In this document: in pieces, positions 31,648-42,471 of the stretch
How positions within the stretch are numbered: the first letter of the stretch is position 1
Layout of the letters: each line of letters begins with the position of its first letter
Source of the DNA: Nothophaeocryptopus gaeumannii
Lineage: Eukaryota; Ascomycota; Dothideomycetes; Mycosphaerellales; Mycosphaerellaceae
Length of the DNA: 64,000 bases
NCBI GenBank assembly: GCA_031771865.1
Contig: JASISA010000041.1
Coordinates: 2,790,001-2,854,000, forward strand
Reading direction: 5' to 3'
The notes under the pieces: generated by a model
The model's input: only the letters and a program-made list of their open reading frames with translations
Databases searched by the model: none
What the model was told of the DNA's origin: nothing
Translations under genes and position numbers: made by a program

Positions 31648-31897
31648 TCATTCCTTGTTTACCCCAACCAACCCCAGAAACTCATTTCTAGTCCTCCCGT
31701 CCTGTTCAAGACACGCCAACACACAGCTCGTGATATTACTCGAGCCAGTCTTCTCAACACCTCTCATCACCATGCAAAGATGACTCGGCTCCAGAATAAC
31801 AGCAACACCTTTCGGCTGGACAAGCTCCATTATTGCATTGACAAACTGCGGAGAGGCCGATGACGGTGTCGGATGGGATGTAGCCGATGTGCATCTG
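31648..31897 (-). pseudogene. GTP cyclohydrolase I fragment (C-terminal relic)
   Basis: The last 65 or so codons of this minus-strand frame are clearly GTP cyclohydrolase I: IMELVQPKGVAVI, SHLCMVMRGVEKTGS, TSCVLACL and a C-terminal TRNEFLGL, ending at TGA 31648-31650. Just upstream, in a different frame, is the preceding family segment QMHIGYIPSDTVIGLS. The roughly 25-30 residues that normally lie between (KLARI...RLQVQERLT) are missing, so a deletion plus a frame change separates the two pieces. Nothing of the N-terminal two thirds, including the zinc-site Cys and CEHH motif, was found upstream. The enzyme makes dihydroneopterin triphosphate for folate or pterin synthesis; this copy cannot be functional. 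Confidence 0.8.
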
Positions 31898-31952
31898 ATG
31901 GCGTCTGGGACAGGGAGCAGGACGGGGAGGACGTCGCTCGAGCTGTTGTCGC

Positions 31953-32593
31953 GTGGGTGTATGTTGTTGCCAGTGGCTTGCTGAAGTTGAACAACAACTC
32001 GACCCAAACAATGTGTTGGCCTACGCATGTCCACTTCCTCAGCTGCCGCCGAAACAAAAGCTGGTGATTCTTGTCACGGGCGAGCACTGCGCCGGCAAGG
32101 ATTACTGTGCCGAGATCTGGGCGTCCGTATTCAACACCAAGACAGGCCTTACCACACGCGTCGCCAGCATCAGCGACTCGACGAAGCGTGAGTATGCAGC
32201 AGCTACAGGACGAGATCTGCTGGCCGCTCAAGCCGATGTCCCCTTGGTCCTCATCAGAGAAACGGGCAAGATACCTCGACATACGACCTATGTCAGCAAA
32301 AGTCTTCATACATCTCTTCTTATGCGCTAGAGAGCGCCGCCGGAGGCAGGATCGAAATCGGACTTCAAATACCACCCAAGGCTGCCCGGCTCATAGTGAT
32401 CGACGATGTTCTGGCAACCGGAGCGACCCTTGATGCCGTGCCGAAGCTTTTGAGGCAAGCTGGGCTCGGCTTTGATCGTATAAGTGTCGTGGTTGTTGCC
32501 GAGTTCCCTGTTCATCGTGGGCGTGAATTGTTGCAAAAGAGTGGCTATGGTCAGGTGAAGGTTGAGAGTCTTCTGGTCTTTGACGGTGCTTGA
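31953..32593 (+). pseudogene. Internally deleted kinase-phosphoribosyltransferase fusion relic
   Basis: The open frame starting near 31953 contains a P-loop kinase-like segment (LVILVTGEHCAGKDYCAEIW, ASISDSTKREYAAATG). It runs directly into the end of a phosphoribosyltransferase (VPLVLIRETGKIP), where related fungal proteins, as I remember them, have some 200 further residues. Near 32310 the similarity changes frame (one base lost or two gained) and continues as SYISSYALESAAGG, the PRPP-binding motif VIDDVLATGAT and the end VVVVAEFPVHRGRELL...LLVFDGA. An in-frame TAG at 32328-32330 ends the first frame. Most of the phosphoribosyltransferase fold and half of the kinase are gone. It begins 55 bp from the GTP cyclohydrolase relic and points away from it. 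Confidence 0.7.
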
Positions 32594-33011
32594 AAATGCA
32601 AGCACAGAGAAAGAAGTTGGCAAATGTGCGTACTCATCATCAATTCCGAGCCGGCATATTGGAAAGGCCGTGGTAAGTATTGTTCAAAGCATAAGAATGG
32701 GCAGCTCACCATCGTTGCTGGAGTATCTCCAAGCCCTCCAAATCTGGTCTCAGCGCAATCGCCTAATGAATGTGATCTGCTTGCAGTAACTCGTACCACC
32801 AGGATTTCGAAATCCGCGGCTGGCAAGCCAAGTGCATCGCAAGTGTAACACTGCAAACTAACGAGGTGAGCTGGCATCCAGCGAAGCCTTACAGACGCAA
32901 TCAACAAACCAGCTATGTATACTTTTGATTTCCTCCCTTCCTACAAACTCGAGATGTATAGCAATTGCTCACCTCTCACACATCTACCTCCCTTTTCATG
33001 CTCTCTCAGCC
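32594..33011. other. Intergenic
   Basis: About 420 bp separate the phosphoribosyltransferase relic from the next gene. Chance frames only. Confidence 0.4.
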
Positions 33012-33767
33012 ATGGCTACTATCAAGCAGCACGATTTGCTTCCTGGTGCCCAAGGCATTGGAGGCGAAACACCATCCTGTCACCAACTGCAGGTATCTGT
33101 AATCGCTCTCTCAGTGATACTGGGCTTCGTTCTTATCGGCGGTCTTTGGGTTCTACTGCACATCAGCGCGAGAGCAAAGCGACTGATCATGGATGCTGAG
33201 AACGCTCGTATACCTACGAGGTACCGCAGGCCTCCTTACGTAGCCTTCTATGGAAACCTGGGAGGGACGGCTACGACGGGAGGATTGACGCATGGAATTG
33301 GCAATCGAAGTAGCGTCAACGCACACTCGAATCAAGGCTATGGCAATGGCCGGAGGCAGATGAGAATGCCAGACTGGATTCAGGAGGAAGACGTGCGGTC
33401 GTCCTCGTCTGAGGAGGATGAGAAGAAGCCAAATGAGGACACGCCAGGCGACGACAAAGCGAATCCAGCTGAGACCAGCGAACCTCTTCCAGCATCTCTA
33501 CCTGCCTGGTATCCAATCATGAGAGATATTGTAGAGTATCTACATGAAACGATGCGTCAGTCAGAATACCACCCGCGTCAACACTCGGAGCACTCGGATC
33601 TGGAGGACCTCAGGAAAGATGTCAGGGACATCAAGAGCAAGATGGAGACACTTGATAGGAAGTACGAGGAGCTGCACCATGAAAAGATTGCCAGACCGAG
33701 GCAAGCGAGACATCCGAGTCGAAGAGTACATATGGGTAGTATGCGTGGGTCGAGCTGGGGATTCTGA
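33012..33767 (+). CDS. Single-pass membrane protein with C-terminal coiled coil, unknown function
   Basis: The single exon encodes 251 residues from ATG 33012. One strong hydrophobic helix lies at about residues 24-47 (VSVIALSVILGFVLIGGLWVLL), followed at once by basic residues (ARAKRLI), which suggests a cytosolic C-terminal side. The middle is Gly/Asn- and then Asp/Glu-rich, and a charged amphipathic stretch near the end (SDLEDLRKDVRDIKSKMETL) looks like a short coiled coil. No signal peptide or known domain was recognised. Upstream in-frame codons to 32925 exist but begin with a non-ATG codon. Composition and length support a real gene; function is unknown. Confidence 0.65.
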   Translation: MATIKQHDLLPGAQGIGGETPSCHQLQVSVIALSVILGFVLIGGLWVLLHISARAKRLIMDAENARIPTRYRRPPYVAFYGNLGGTATTGGLTHGIGNRSSVNAHSNQGYGNGRRQMRMPDWIQEEDVRSSSSEEDEKKPNEDTPGDDKANPAETSEPLPASLPAWYPIMRDIVEYLHETMRQSEYHPRQHSEHSDLEDLRKDVRDIKSKMETLDRKYEELHHEKIARPRQARHPSRRVHMGSMRGSSWGF

Positions 33768-33856
33768 TATTGATACCATCTCCTCTAAATAGACAGCATT
33801 AGCAAATTTCGTACATTTGCTGCAACAACTCACTCTTCTTCTCTCAGTCCAACTTC

Positions 33857-34878
33857 TCACTTCACCGGCTTCCGCCCCCAAGTAACCTTAAACCACCACA
33901 CCTTCCCCTCCTCCCTCTCAAACCCCTTCACCATCTCCTCCTGCATCTCCCTAATCTCTCCCTCTGAATACCCCCTCCCCTCCAACAACCTCGAAATCAC
34001 AAACCAAATAATCCTCGGCATCTCCCTCGCCACATACTCTCCAAACTCCTTCCACTCTTCACTCTTTTCCCACTGTCCTCCATACGGCCATCTGTACGTC
34101 TCGACTTTCACATCTTCAAAACCTGCTGCCTCCATGCGAGGTTGAGCGTTGGAAGCGCAGAACCAATCGAGACCTTTTTCTTCGCCGGCGGCTTTGGTGC
34201 GTTGCCACCAAGTCCAGGTGTCGGATATGCAGTGGCCGGACTTGTCGTACCATTTCCAGTCAATGTCGTGGATTTCCATGTACCCTCCTGGCTTCAGCAA
34301 GGAATAAGACTTGTTGACGTACCCATCCCAGTCGGACAATCCGCAGACGAGGAGGCGGGAGAAGATGAAGTCGAAGATTTGTTTCTTGCCATCAAAATTG
34401 GTGGGAGGGGGAGCAGAAGGGTTTTGGGGTTTCCAGGCTGGAGGTTCGTCGGTAAGGATATTGCCTTGTAGGAAGTGGACATTGGGAGCTCGATCGCGGA
34501 GATTTGGGACGGGCGATAGGTCTATACCGTAGACTTGGGCTTGCTGGAAGCGAGAGGCGAGGTGGTCCGTTACGAGGCCTGTGCCACAGCCTATGAAGAA
34601 GAGCATTAATGGGTCAGCCTGTGTCGTGTGAGTTTGCACTCTTTTCTCTCTCGCATACCAACGTCTAGTATGACAGCATCTTCGATATCGGTCGGGATTG
34701 GAGAGTGGATGACCTGATTCCCCAGAATGGCTGAAAGATGACGAGCTTGAGTCTCCAAACGAATATGCTCTATCTCGTCATTGGGAAGAGAGTAGGCGGC
34801 ATCTTTGTTAGTATGATAGGCAGGTCTGTGGTCGAAGTCCGGGTATTCGCCACTTGCGGAAGATGTCGAGGCAGCCAT
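33857..34878 (-). CDS. TAM/LaeA-like SAM-dependent methyltransferase
   Basis: Two exons (34659-34878 and 33857-34590) separated by a 67-nt intron with CTGAC encode 317 residues. The intron splits the glycine-rich SAM-binding motif I: exon 1 ends in LDV and exon 2 continues GCGTGLVTDHLA. Motif II follows as VYGIDLSPV, then FDFIFSRLLV and the LKPGGYMEIHDI segment typical of fungal TAM-domain methyltransferases related to LaeA. The C-terminal helical part has a YGGQWEKSEEWKEFGEYVA segment, also common in this group. Members occur in secondary metabolism and as orphan enzymes; no biosynthetic core gene lies nearby, so the substrate is unknown. Confidence 0.88.
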
Positions 34879-35614
34879 CTCGTACTGTCACTCTCTTCTG
34901 TCCTGTTCTAGGTAGACCGAAGAGATTATGTACCCTCCGAATGGGAAAAAAAGGAATCGGCGCGAGTGCGAGCAACTGGTCTTTATTTCGGCAAGCGACT
35001 AGGAGGCCCTTGTTCGAGTAAGCGGCTAGAGGTTATGAGGATTCGTCAACGTACGAATTAAAAGACGGTGACTTGGTCTGGTTAGCTGTACTCTAGGGCG
35101 TGTTCAAGGCGTCCTTCTTGAGCTCAACCAGCGCCATTGCGACATTGATGTCACCGCAATGATGAATCGATAGATGGGGCGGGCGGATTCTCCATCGCAG
35201 CAGTTGGATTGACGATGTTGCAGGGTTGCGGAACCGCGGCATCCTATAGCTGCAAGATAGGTCTGAACTTTAAAGAGCCTAATCAAGTACCCGAGCACGC
35301 TACGTGAGGTTGAACATCTTTTTGAAGAGTCGGGTCAGTAATCGCTGTCTTGGTCTATCCAATGCCCTCTATAACGTTCAACGTGAAGGCGCATCAGACA
35401 TCCTGTCCCAAAACAAACTGCCGGTCTTGCGGCCAAGTGTCTGACGGATGTCATCAACCAGATACCTAGACAATCTTCGAAATGCAACATGTCGCCTTCC
35501 TCCTATGCCCGCTTCATGCGGTGCTATGTACATGACACCTGCTCGGAGGGTATCTCGAAGCATGATCCGGAACGCCGTGCTAAATCTTCCGCAAATTCGG
35601 CGCCTCATCCGCCT
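34879..35614. other. Intergenic
   Basis: About 740 bp separate two minus-strand genes: the promoter of the methyltransferase and the 3' flank of the GT90 gene. Chance frames only. Confidence 0.45.
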
Positions 35615-37057
35615 TTAAAACGTCTCGCAATCCTGCCCTTGGATGCACAGCTTCCTAGCCTTGGCAGGAATGGCCCAATCGACTTCTTCCATAACCGCAT
35701 ACGCCTCGAATGGCGCTCCTCGGGGCTTTTGTTTCAGCTTTGTCTTCTTCAAGACTTTATCGTACTCCTCGACATCCTTCCAAAACTCGGGTTCGAAGTC
35801 CTGTACTGATGCCCATCCGCGAATCAGTGCTCGCCAGTAGCATGCCTCTGCTGCGGGCGTCAGATATCGCTCTCTGAATGTTTGCACTGCATTGTCGGCA
35901 ATGAGTTGGGCCTGTGTCCAATGGGCTGGTCTGCTGAGCTTGTCCATCTGGGCAGGCATGTCGCTGTAATCCCGCTTGATCTTGATATAGTTCTGTTCAG
36001 GTCCATGGTCCTTCATCAGATGATGATATAACTCAAGCCACTGCAACTCGTGGGAGAAGAGCACGGAATGGCAGTTCAAGAGGTACTTTAGTCGCCCACT
36101 GTATGTGTTGCCTTCGGTCTGAGCCACGAACATGTAGGAGCAGTGATCCTGCATCGTCAGAATGCGCTCCTCGATGTTGGTCTTGTTGGACCAGTCCAGC
36201 TCCAAGACGTCCGACCACGGCTTGTCCTTGGCATGGTCGACCAGTCCTTGCCGCACGTCTCTTGACCCGACGTGAAGAGAGCCTCGCCAGACGAGCTTCG
36301 GTATCTTATCCACAAATTCATCTTCCTGACTGTTCAACAGGTGCTGGAACTCGGCATATGATCGCAGTCCAACATCAGGCCAACCCCAGAGTCCAAAGTC
36401 AGGCATTAGCCAAAGTGTTTCCTGGTGCTTCTTTCGCGTGAAAGCCCATGTCGTGTGTTTCCCGTTTTCATCATGCAGCGCAAAGTCATGCACTGTAAAG
36501 CTGAACTCGATATCGGGCAGCTTGTCTGGGTAGGCACTGATCGCCCGATGTATGGAATGTAGAGTCGCGACGGTTCTCGGTCGGTGATTGTGATCAGTGA
36601 CAGCATGCGCGTCGATGACATAGAGCTGGTTGTCATGTATCATGGCCCGCACAATGCCATCTCCTCTCCACTCCACCTCAGTCTCATTTGGCTGTATGCG
36701 CCCGACCCTCTCGCGGTACTTGACCGACCTGTCCACCTCCTGAAACAGTGTGGGAAACGCGACGTCGCACTGCTCTTCTGACAATCCATAGTTCTTGCCG
36801 TCTCGGTGGTGGTCAAACGTCCATCCTGACTTCGAGGGGGGAAGGTGCGACTGTGGCTTCGGCCGTGGCACGATGTTGTGCGCTTCGCTGTCGATGAAGT
36901 CTTCGGCGTATTGACGACCGCCCTGTGTTGCAAAGAGGACCAGTATGCCGACTGCAAACACAAAGAGAGTGCCATAGAGCGCGACAGTCTTCATTCTGGT
37001 TTCTGTCTTGGTCCCAAGGTTCTTCGGTCCGGATGCCTGTTGGTGTCCGTGTGTCAT
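35615..37057 (-). CDS. CAP10-like glycosyltransferase family 90 protein
   Basis: The single exon encodes 480 residues with type II membrane topology: a short cytosolic N-terminus, an anchor helix at about 24-43 (VALYGTLFVFAVGILVLFAT) and a large lumenal domain. The GT90/CAP10 signature is present: LPDIEFSFTVHDFAL, a W-R-G-S motif (KLVWRGSLHVGSRDVRQGLV), a long spacer, then EGNTYSGRLKYLLNCHSVLFSHE, the donor-binding region, followed by WLELYHHLMK and an Asp/Glu-rich tail. Family members are Golgi beta-xylosyl- or related glycosyltransferases acting on cell-wall or capsule glycans. The donor specificity here is not evident. Confidence 0.9.
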   Translation of the reverse strand: MTHGHQQASGPKNLGTKTETRMKTVALYGTLFVFAVGILVLFATQGGRQYAEDFIDSEAHNIVPRPKPQSHLPPSKSGWTFDHHRDGKNYGLSEEQCDVAFPTLFQEVDRSVKYRERVGRIQPNETEVEWRGDGIVRAMIHDNQLYVIDAHAVTDHNHRPRTVATLHSIHRAISAYPDKLPDIEFSFTVHDFALHDENGKHTTWAFTRKKHQETLWLMPDFGLWGWPDVGLRSYAEFQHLLNSQEDEFVDKIPKLVWRGSLHVGSRDVRQGLVDHAKDKPWSDVLELDWSNKTNIEERILTMQDHCSYMFVAQTEGNTYSGRLKYLLNCHSVLFSHELQWLELYHHLMKDHGPEQNYIKIKRDYSDMPAQMDKLSRPAHWTQAQLIADNAVQTFRERYLTPAAEACYWRALIRGWASVQDFEPEFWKDVEEYDKVLKKTKLKQKPRGAPFEAYAVMEEVDWAIPAKARKLCIQGQDCETF

Positions 37058-37937
37058 CGCCGATATTACAAAGTCGTCATCACGTCCAACGTGCGCGCCA
37101 AATGCTCATACGGAAGAGGTCATGAGATAGCTGGGCGAAGGGCTGGTGGTATCAAGAGCTGAAGAGCTGAGGTCCCCATGCCGGCGTTTCTTGGACACGA
37201 TCCTTTTGCGCATCCAATCTCAAGCCTGGATTTTGGCCCCTTTTGATTCGTTGAGGCCGAACAGGCGACATTGTCCCGACACCAGCATCGTACATTATGG
37301 CTATGATGTGAGTCTCCCTCAGCGTCGAGGTTGAAGATGGAGACGAAACAGCTCGACGCTGAGACGCGAAGTGTTTTGTCTGTCTTATTAGACGCTTTGA
37401 AGTGCACTAGTTCTACCTTACTGCGGCGTGTCGACGTCTTCATTTTGAGTTCCAAGCCGAGCCAGCCCACTTCCACCTCACACCCACTTACATCACCCAT
37501 CTATAGTGTGGAGAATCCAGCTCTTTCCGTAGCTGTGACAGCCTGAGCCGTCGCAGCCGCGGCAAAAGAAGAGGACGAGGTGGAAGAAGACTTGAAGTCA
37601 AGCTTCTCAACTGCTAGGAAGAGTTGCTGGTCCACATAGAAGAGCATTGTCACGGGCAGATTGGGCGTGCATGACTCTGCTAATCACACGTTGATTGCGA
37701 AGGAATCGTATGGAGCATGCAGTGCAGTGCAGCGAATGCTCATGGGTGCCCTGAGCGCACGACAGCTACGGAATGTAGACATGACTCTCCGGTCAACATT
37801 TGATGGCAAGACACATGTAGAGATGAGCCGAATTTTGTTGCTACGCCAATGTTCAAACGCGTGATGCGACCAAGAATGCATAGCCACGAGGACAGGACCG
37901 CGATGTTATCGTTACCTGCTTTTCTTCCATCACTCAA
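37058..37937. other. Intergenic
   Basis: About 880 bp holding the GT90 promoter and the 3' flank of the next minus-strand gene. Several short frames, none with protein features. Confidence 0.45.
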
Positions 37938-38678
37938 TTATTTTGTCAGAAACAGAGCCCAGGTCTCGATGACGAGTCCTCCGCCGTGCTGCTCAACCTC
38001 CTCCCTCCAGACCGCATCAAACATACTCTCCCAGCTCTGCCCATCGCCCTGCTGTCCGAAAACCCGATCAAAAATCCCTTCAACATCGTCGTGCAGCTTC
38101 TTGAGCTGATTGCCCGTAATAATGATATTCTTTGCGGAGATCCGGATGTCCTTGAACTTGGCTTCCGCTACTAGAGATCTCAGACTGCTTTCATCAGACT
38201 TCTCCAAAATCGGACTCGAGGGCGAACGTGTAGACAAGACGAGCCGAATGATCTCTTCCACAGGATTGCGGTGTGTGCAAAGGATGAGAGCGGTTCCGCC
38301 CGGTGCTAGTGCTTGATGAACATTGTTCAATATAGGCAGAGTCTCTCCTTGCTTATAGATGGAGATGTGGCTGATGACATGCGAGGCAGATCCTGCTTCC
38401 ACTCTGGCAGCGGGCTGGATATTGGGTATCCTAGGATGGTAGAGGCCTGTTGGCGTGATGAGGTCTTCTGTTGTGATCGCGATGCTGCTTGGTGACCTGT
38501 TGTTGGTGGAGGATCGCAGATGTTGGACCAAGACCTCAGCGATCTCGACATTGGATGTTAGAACGCTGCTGGATGATCTGAGTTGTAGTTGGGAGTCGTA
38601 TTCGCGGAGGATGTCCTGCAAGAGGGACTTGCGGGCTGGAGAAAGGGCCGCTGCTACAGCGTCTGGGTGGGAGGCCAT
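37938..38678 (-). CDS. Methyltransferase-like protein with weak SAM motifs
   Basis: The single exon encodes 246 residues from ATG 38678; an upstream TTG codon at 38693 was ignored. The second half resembles the back of a class I methyltransferase: a helix, then NNVHQALAPGGTALILCTHRNP in the place of the post-motif loop and strand 5, and a later DIRISAKNIIITG strand pair. The first half lacks a clear glycine-rich motif I and the acidic residue that binds the SAM ribose. It may be a divergent or inactive methyltransferase, or a fold match only. The role is unknown. Confidence 0.6.
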   Translation of the reverse strand: MASHPDAVAAALSPARKSLLQDILREYDSQLQLRSSSSVLTSNVEIAEVLVQHLRSSTNNRSPSSIAITTEDLITPTGLYHPRIPNIQPAARVEAGSASHVISHISIYKQGETLPILNNVHQALAPGGTALILCTHRNPVEEIIRLVLSTRSPSSPILEKSDESSLRSLVAEAKFKDIRISAKNIIITGNQLKKLHDDVEGIFDRVFGQQGDGQSWESMFDAVWREEVEQHGGGLVIETWALFLTK

Positions 38679-39357
38679 GCTGAAGTCCGGCAACGCCCAA
38701 TGGCTCTTCAGCTAATTGGGTGTCCTTTCGTTCAGTATGGATCCGAACCGCTCATGCCAGCTGCTGGCCTGTTGAGGTCTTCTATGTGCTGTCTACCGAC
38801 GCGAAGAGTTGAGAGGAGGTAGCTGGTCTCGGATGTCGGAGGAACAAAATAAACATGACAGCCTACCTCGCGTTACATTGCCCAAAGCTATATGTTCCTG
38901 TGGCGTTCATCTTCAGCTGTGACCCCTCGCGATATGCGTGATGGTCAGCAAGGTTCGACAAGGAAGAGCGTCAGGATCGAGATGGTAGGAGAGCTCGGAT
39001 GGATTCGCTGTGCCAAGAGTAGAACTACCTAAAAGCCAAAAAGACCTCGACTTCGATATCAACTCGGACTTCGATTCAATCTCAACGCGGACACAAGCAA
39101 CACCACACCCGCTCCATTGCCAGCTTGTGCTACCATCAAGGCCACCAATATCTCGCCTGTCCTCACCATTCATCGCGCGTCAGTCGGATTAGGCACGAGC
39201 GGGCGCCGGGACACAGTCATCGCCGAGGAATCCAGCATGTGCTTTTAGCTCACCAGGCTTGTCGTTCTGGAGTCTCGAATGCGGTTTATATTCATCCATA
39301 CGACGAAGCAACCAAGTTTGTACTAGACGCCAACTCCCATGGAACCTCGAACGAAGG
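38679..39357. other. Intergenic
   Basis: About 680 bp hold the promoter of the methyltransferase-like gene and the 3' end of the RidA gene. No other feature seen. Confidence 0.4.
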
Positions 39358-39815
39358 CTACTTCCGGTATGCCTCGACCTCAATCTCAACCCACATCTTC
39401 GGCAGGGCCAATTTTGGCACTGACAATGCTGTCCAAACGGGACTGTGCGGAATTCTCGCCGTCATTACTTCGTTGAGGTAATCGAAGTGGTCCATGTCAA
39501 GAAGGTAGCTTCGGACGAGGTACACCTGAAGGCCATCTTGTTAGCGAGTATCCATGTTCAAGGTACGCCGGGTGCGGGACTCACATCTTGCCAACCAGAG
39601 AGACCGGCAGCTTTGAGCACAATCTCCACGTTGTCGAATACTTTGTCGATCTGACCCTTCCAGTCATTGCTATCAAGATCTCCGGCTGTCGTCCAGCCGC
39701 CTTGACCAGAAAGCTTGGTGATGCCGTGAGGAAGGTGGACGAATTGCGAATAGTGGTTCTGTTCACCAAGCATTTTGCCAGCTCCAGAATCGTTGCCGTA
39801 CTGAAGAGAAGACAT
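39358..39815 (-). CDS. RidA/YjgF-YER057c-UK114 family protein
   Basis: Two exons (39585-39815 and 39358-39525) encode 132 residues. The 58-nt intron has a GTGAGT donor and GCTAAC branch. Motifs of the family are visible: KLSGQGGWTT near the first strand, IDKVFDNVEIVLKAAGLSGWQDV, VYLVRSYLLDMD, and the C-terminal P-x-WTALSV and LPKMWVEIEVEAYRK. The arginine of the canonical imine-binding site (usually in an R-P-A/T-x-T context) is not present: the corresponding segment reads HSPVWTALSV. This suggests a RidA subfamily without classical enamine/imine deaminase activity. It is divergent from the C2H2 regulator at 40114. Confidence 0.88.
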
Positions 39816-40113
39816 TGTCGTTCTTTTGTTGGAAGGCGGATTGTTATGAGGTAAAGAGGACAGAGTATGTCAATGAGTTGTTAAGTAAAAGTTTTCCAAT
39901 TGTCTTACTACTGAGAGCCTCGCAGTCATTCTTTTATGCATCACTCGTCGAGAGCTACTGGACCTCATAATGTCACACTCCAATGCTTCTCCAAGACTTG
40001 CTCTGTCAGAGGCTGCTGAGTAAGACCGATCCTCCAATGCACTCAGCTCAGCTTTCCCCACCTCCACCTCTGATCTCCAACTTCTACTCCGCCTCCACAT
40101 TCTGGCCATTGCA
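39816..40113. promoter_or_regulatory. Shared 298-bp promoter of RidA and the C2H2 regulator
   Basis: The two start codons face away from each other with 298 bp between them, so this stretch must hold both promoters. No binding motif was identified with confidence. Such head-to-head pairing often marks a local regulator and its target, which is an inference here. Confidence 0.5.
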
Positions 40114-42471
40114 ATGGCATCCAGCGACAAGCCGCATCGATGCGTAGCATGCGACCGTGCATTTGCACGGCTAGAACATCTTCAGCGGCACGCTCGCACT
40201 CGTAAGCACTTTTCAATGCTGCGAGGCCCTTACTAACGCATCCAACGAGACACCAAGGAGAAGCCATTCACTTGCTTTTGCGGTCGAAGCTTCGCAAGGA
40301 CTGACCTGCTCAAACGCCACCGGGAAAGATCACATACGAATGCGAGCAACGGTGCGGAGAGTGGCTCTCAAGTTACGTCGCATTTAGAGGATCATCTCCA
40401 TGACGATGGAGATGCCCGAGCAAGAGCCCCAAGTTTGCAAGATGAGAATGCAGCCCACTCCTCTGCCACTCGATTTCTACCAGTGGACGCAACTGGCTAT
40501 CCAAGTGCTGCACTGGATCCAGTACAGGACTTTGCGGTGTTCATGGAAAGCTTTGGGATGGGACCTGACTGGGATTCTCTGAATTTCTTCGACTTCGAGC
40601 CATTTCCCATGCAGCCAGAAGTTTCTGCTGAGATCCCGCCGCAGCTATTACCTGGAGCCGACTCGACGCCTGGAAGTCGTTCTCTCTCCGCTCCCACCGT
40701 CGCCGAACTCAACGCTGTAGCGGATACGGCAGGCTCAGACCAAGCGCTCACCCCAATTCGCTGGAAGCTCACGGAGAAGCAGTGGCAAATTCTTTCACAC
40801 AAAGTCGAAGCGTCTCGTGACCTGGTGGGCAGCTTCTCGTTACCGTCTCGTCCTGCCATATCGCGCTACCTTCAGTCATACGCGGATCATTTCCACAAAT
40901 TCTATCCCATGATCCATCTGCCCACATGTTGCCCTGTATCTTCGCCGCTCTGGCACACGTTAGCGATGTCCGCAGTTGGAGCAGGGTGCAGATTTGAGTC
41001 AAAGAATGGCCGAGCGCTCTTTGAAGCTGCCAGAGCTTTGACCCTAGAGCAACGAAGGCACGACTCCTTGGAAATTTCGCGCCAGATGTCAGCAGAACAT
41101 CGTACCCTCATGATCCAAGCACTGCTACTGCTGATGTGTTATGGTGCATGGGACGCTGAAAAAGAGCTAATGGAAAGCGCGCTTGACCTGCAAAGTGTTG
41201 TAGCAGGTTACATGAGAAGTAGCATTCGGCAAGACCCCGAACCTGATGCGGATGTTCCGCAGTGGATGAGCTGGGCTTTGATTGAGGGCCATCGCCGTAC
41301 GATCCAGATCGCATTTGCTTATATGGTCATTCAGAACACCACCTATGATCTACCCTATGTGCTGCTTAGTAGCGAAATCCAAGATCTGGAGCTGCCGTGC
41401 GGATCTGCTTGTTGGGAAGCACGCAGTGAGCCGGAATGGAGAGATGCACTTCGCCGATCAAACCACTCACGAGCGACGGTGAAAGATGCGCTGCGCGAAT
41501 TGCTCCATCAGCCGACTGAGGCTCCTGATGACAACCTACGCTTCTCTGCAATGGGAAGCTTTGTCACTGTACAGGCTCTTATCCAACGTATCACTTTGGC
41601 TCGGCAGCTGCACGATACAGCTAACACGGCTCTACCCTTGCAAGATCTAAACACTTTACAGTAAGCCAAATGCCACCTAACAGCGGACAGCACAGTGTTC
41701 TTGGCACGACTGATGAAATTACAGGCGGGCCCTGACCAGATGGAAAACCATCTGTCAGCGAACTCCAAACTCCAGCCTCGACCACCACAACATCGATGGT
41801 CCAGTCCCATTTACATCTGCAGCCTTTCTAGCTCTGGCCTTTGCTCGACTACACATCAATCTCGGCCCATGTCGACCACTTCTAACCCGTGATCCGAAGC
41901 AGATTGCTGCTGCACTCTTTAAGACCCCTGTCCCCGAATGTTCCCCAGAAGCAATACCAGCACTTCTACACGCCGCACATGCGCTCAGTGTGCCTGTGCT
42001 GATGGGTGTTGACTATGTCCTTGGCAGTCAGACGCTATTCTGGAGCTGTGAGCACTCGCTGTGTGGACTTGAATCGGGAGTGTTTCTTTGGAAATGGCTG
42101 CAGTCGGCTGGGGAGTCGTTTGCTTGGGATGACCTCAATCGTAAGTCGCAACCGCCAATACCGCAGTAATGGCGCTTGTCCAAACCTAACAGCGGCCAGC
42201 CGACGAGAAGGGAATCGTCTCCTGGGTCCTCTTTTCAGTCTCCGAGACTCTACAATCTGTGGACGCAAGCGATCTGGGCCTGAGCGACGATACGATCCTG
42301 TCCGAACTGAGCTTCCCAAAACTCGGCTTGGTTGTCCTCAAGATCTGGGCCAGAATCTTCACGAGTGGAAAGACATGGGCTATCACCCAGGAGATTGGTT
42401 CGAGCTTGAAATTGCTCGTGGATGAGATTGAAGCAAATGAAGATGCTTCAGGTGCGAGCCATGCGGCTTGA
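40114..42471 (+). CDS. C2H2 zinc-finger transcription factor with fungal_trans-like domain
   Basis: Four exons (40114-40201, 40250-41660, 41725-42140, 42200-42471) give 728 residues. Two tandem fingers open the protein: CVACDRAFARLEHLQRHART and, after an intron that splits the linker (THTKEKPF), CFCGRSFARTDLLKRHRERSH. The second uses the C-x-C spacing common in fungal regulators. An acidic, Phe-rich region (DFAVFMESFGMGPDWDSLNF) may be an activation segment. From about residue 220 the protein has the helical fungal_trans region (YADHFHKFYPMIHLPTC, MIQALLLLMCYGAWD, WMSWALIEGHRRTIQIAFAY). Introns have CTAAC or CTGAT sites and 48-64 nt. It is probably a local or carbon/nutrient regulator; target genes are unknown. 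Confidence 0.9.
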
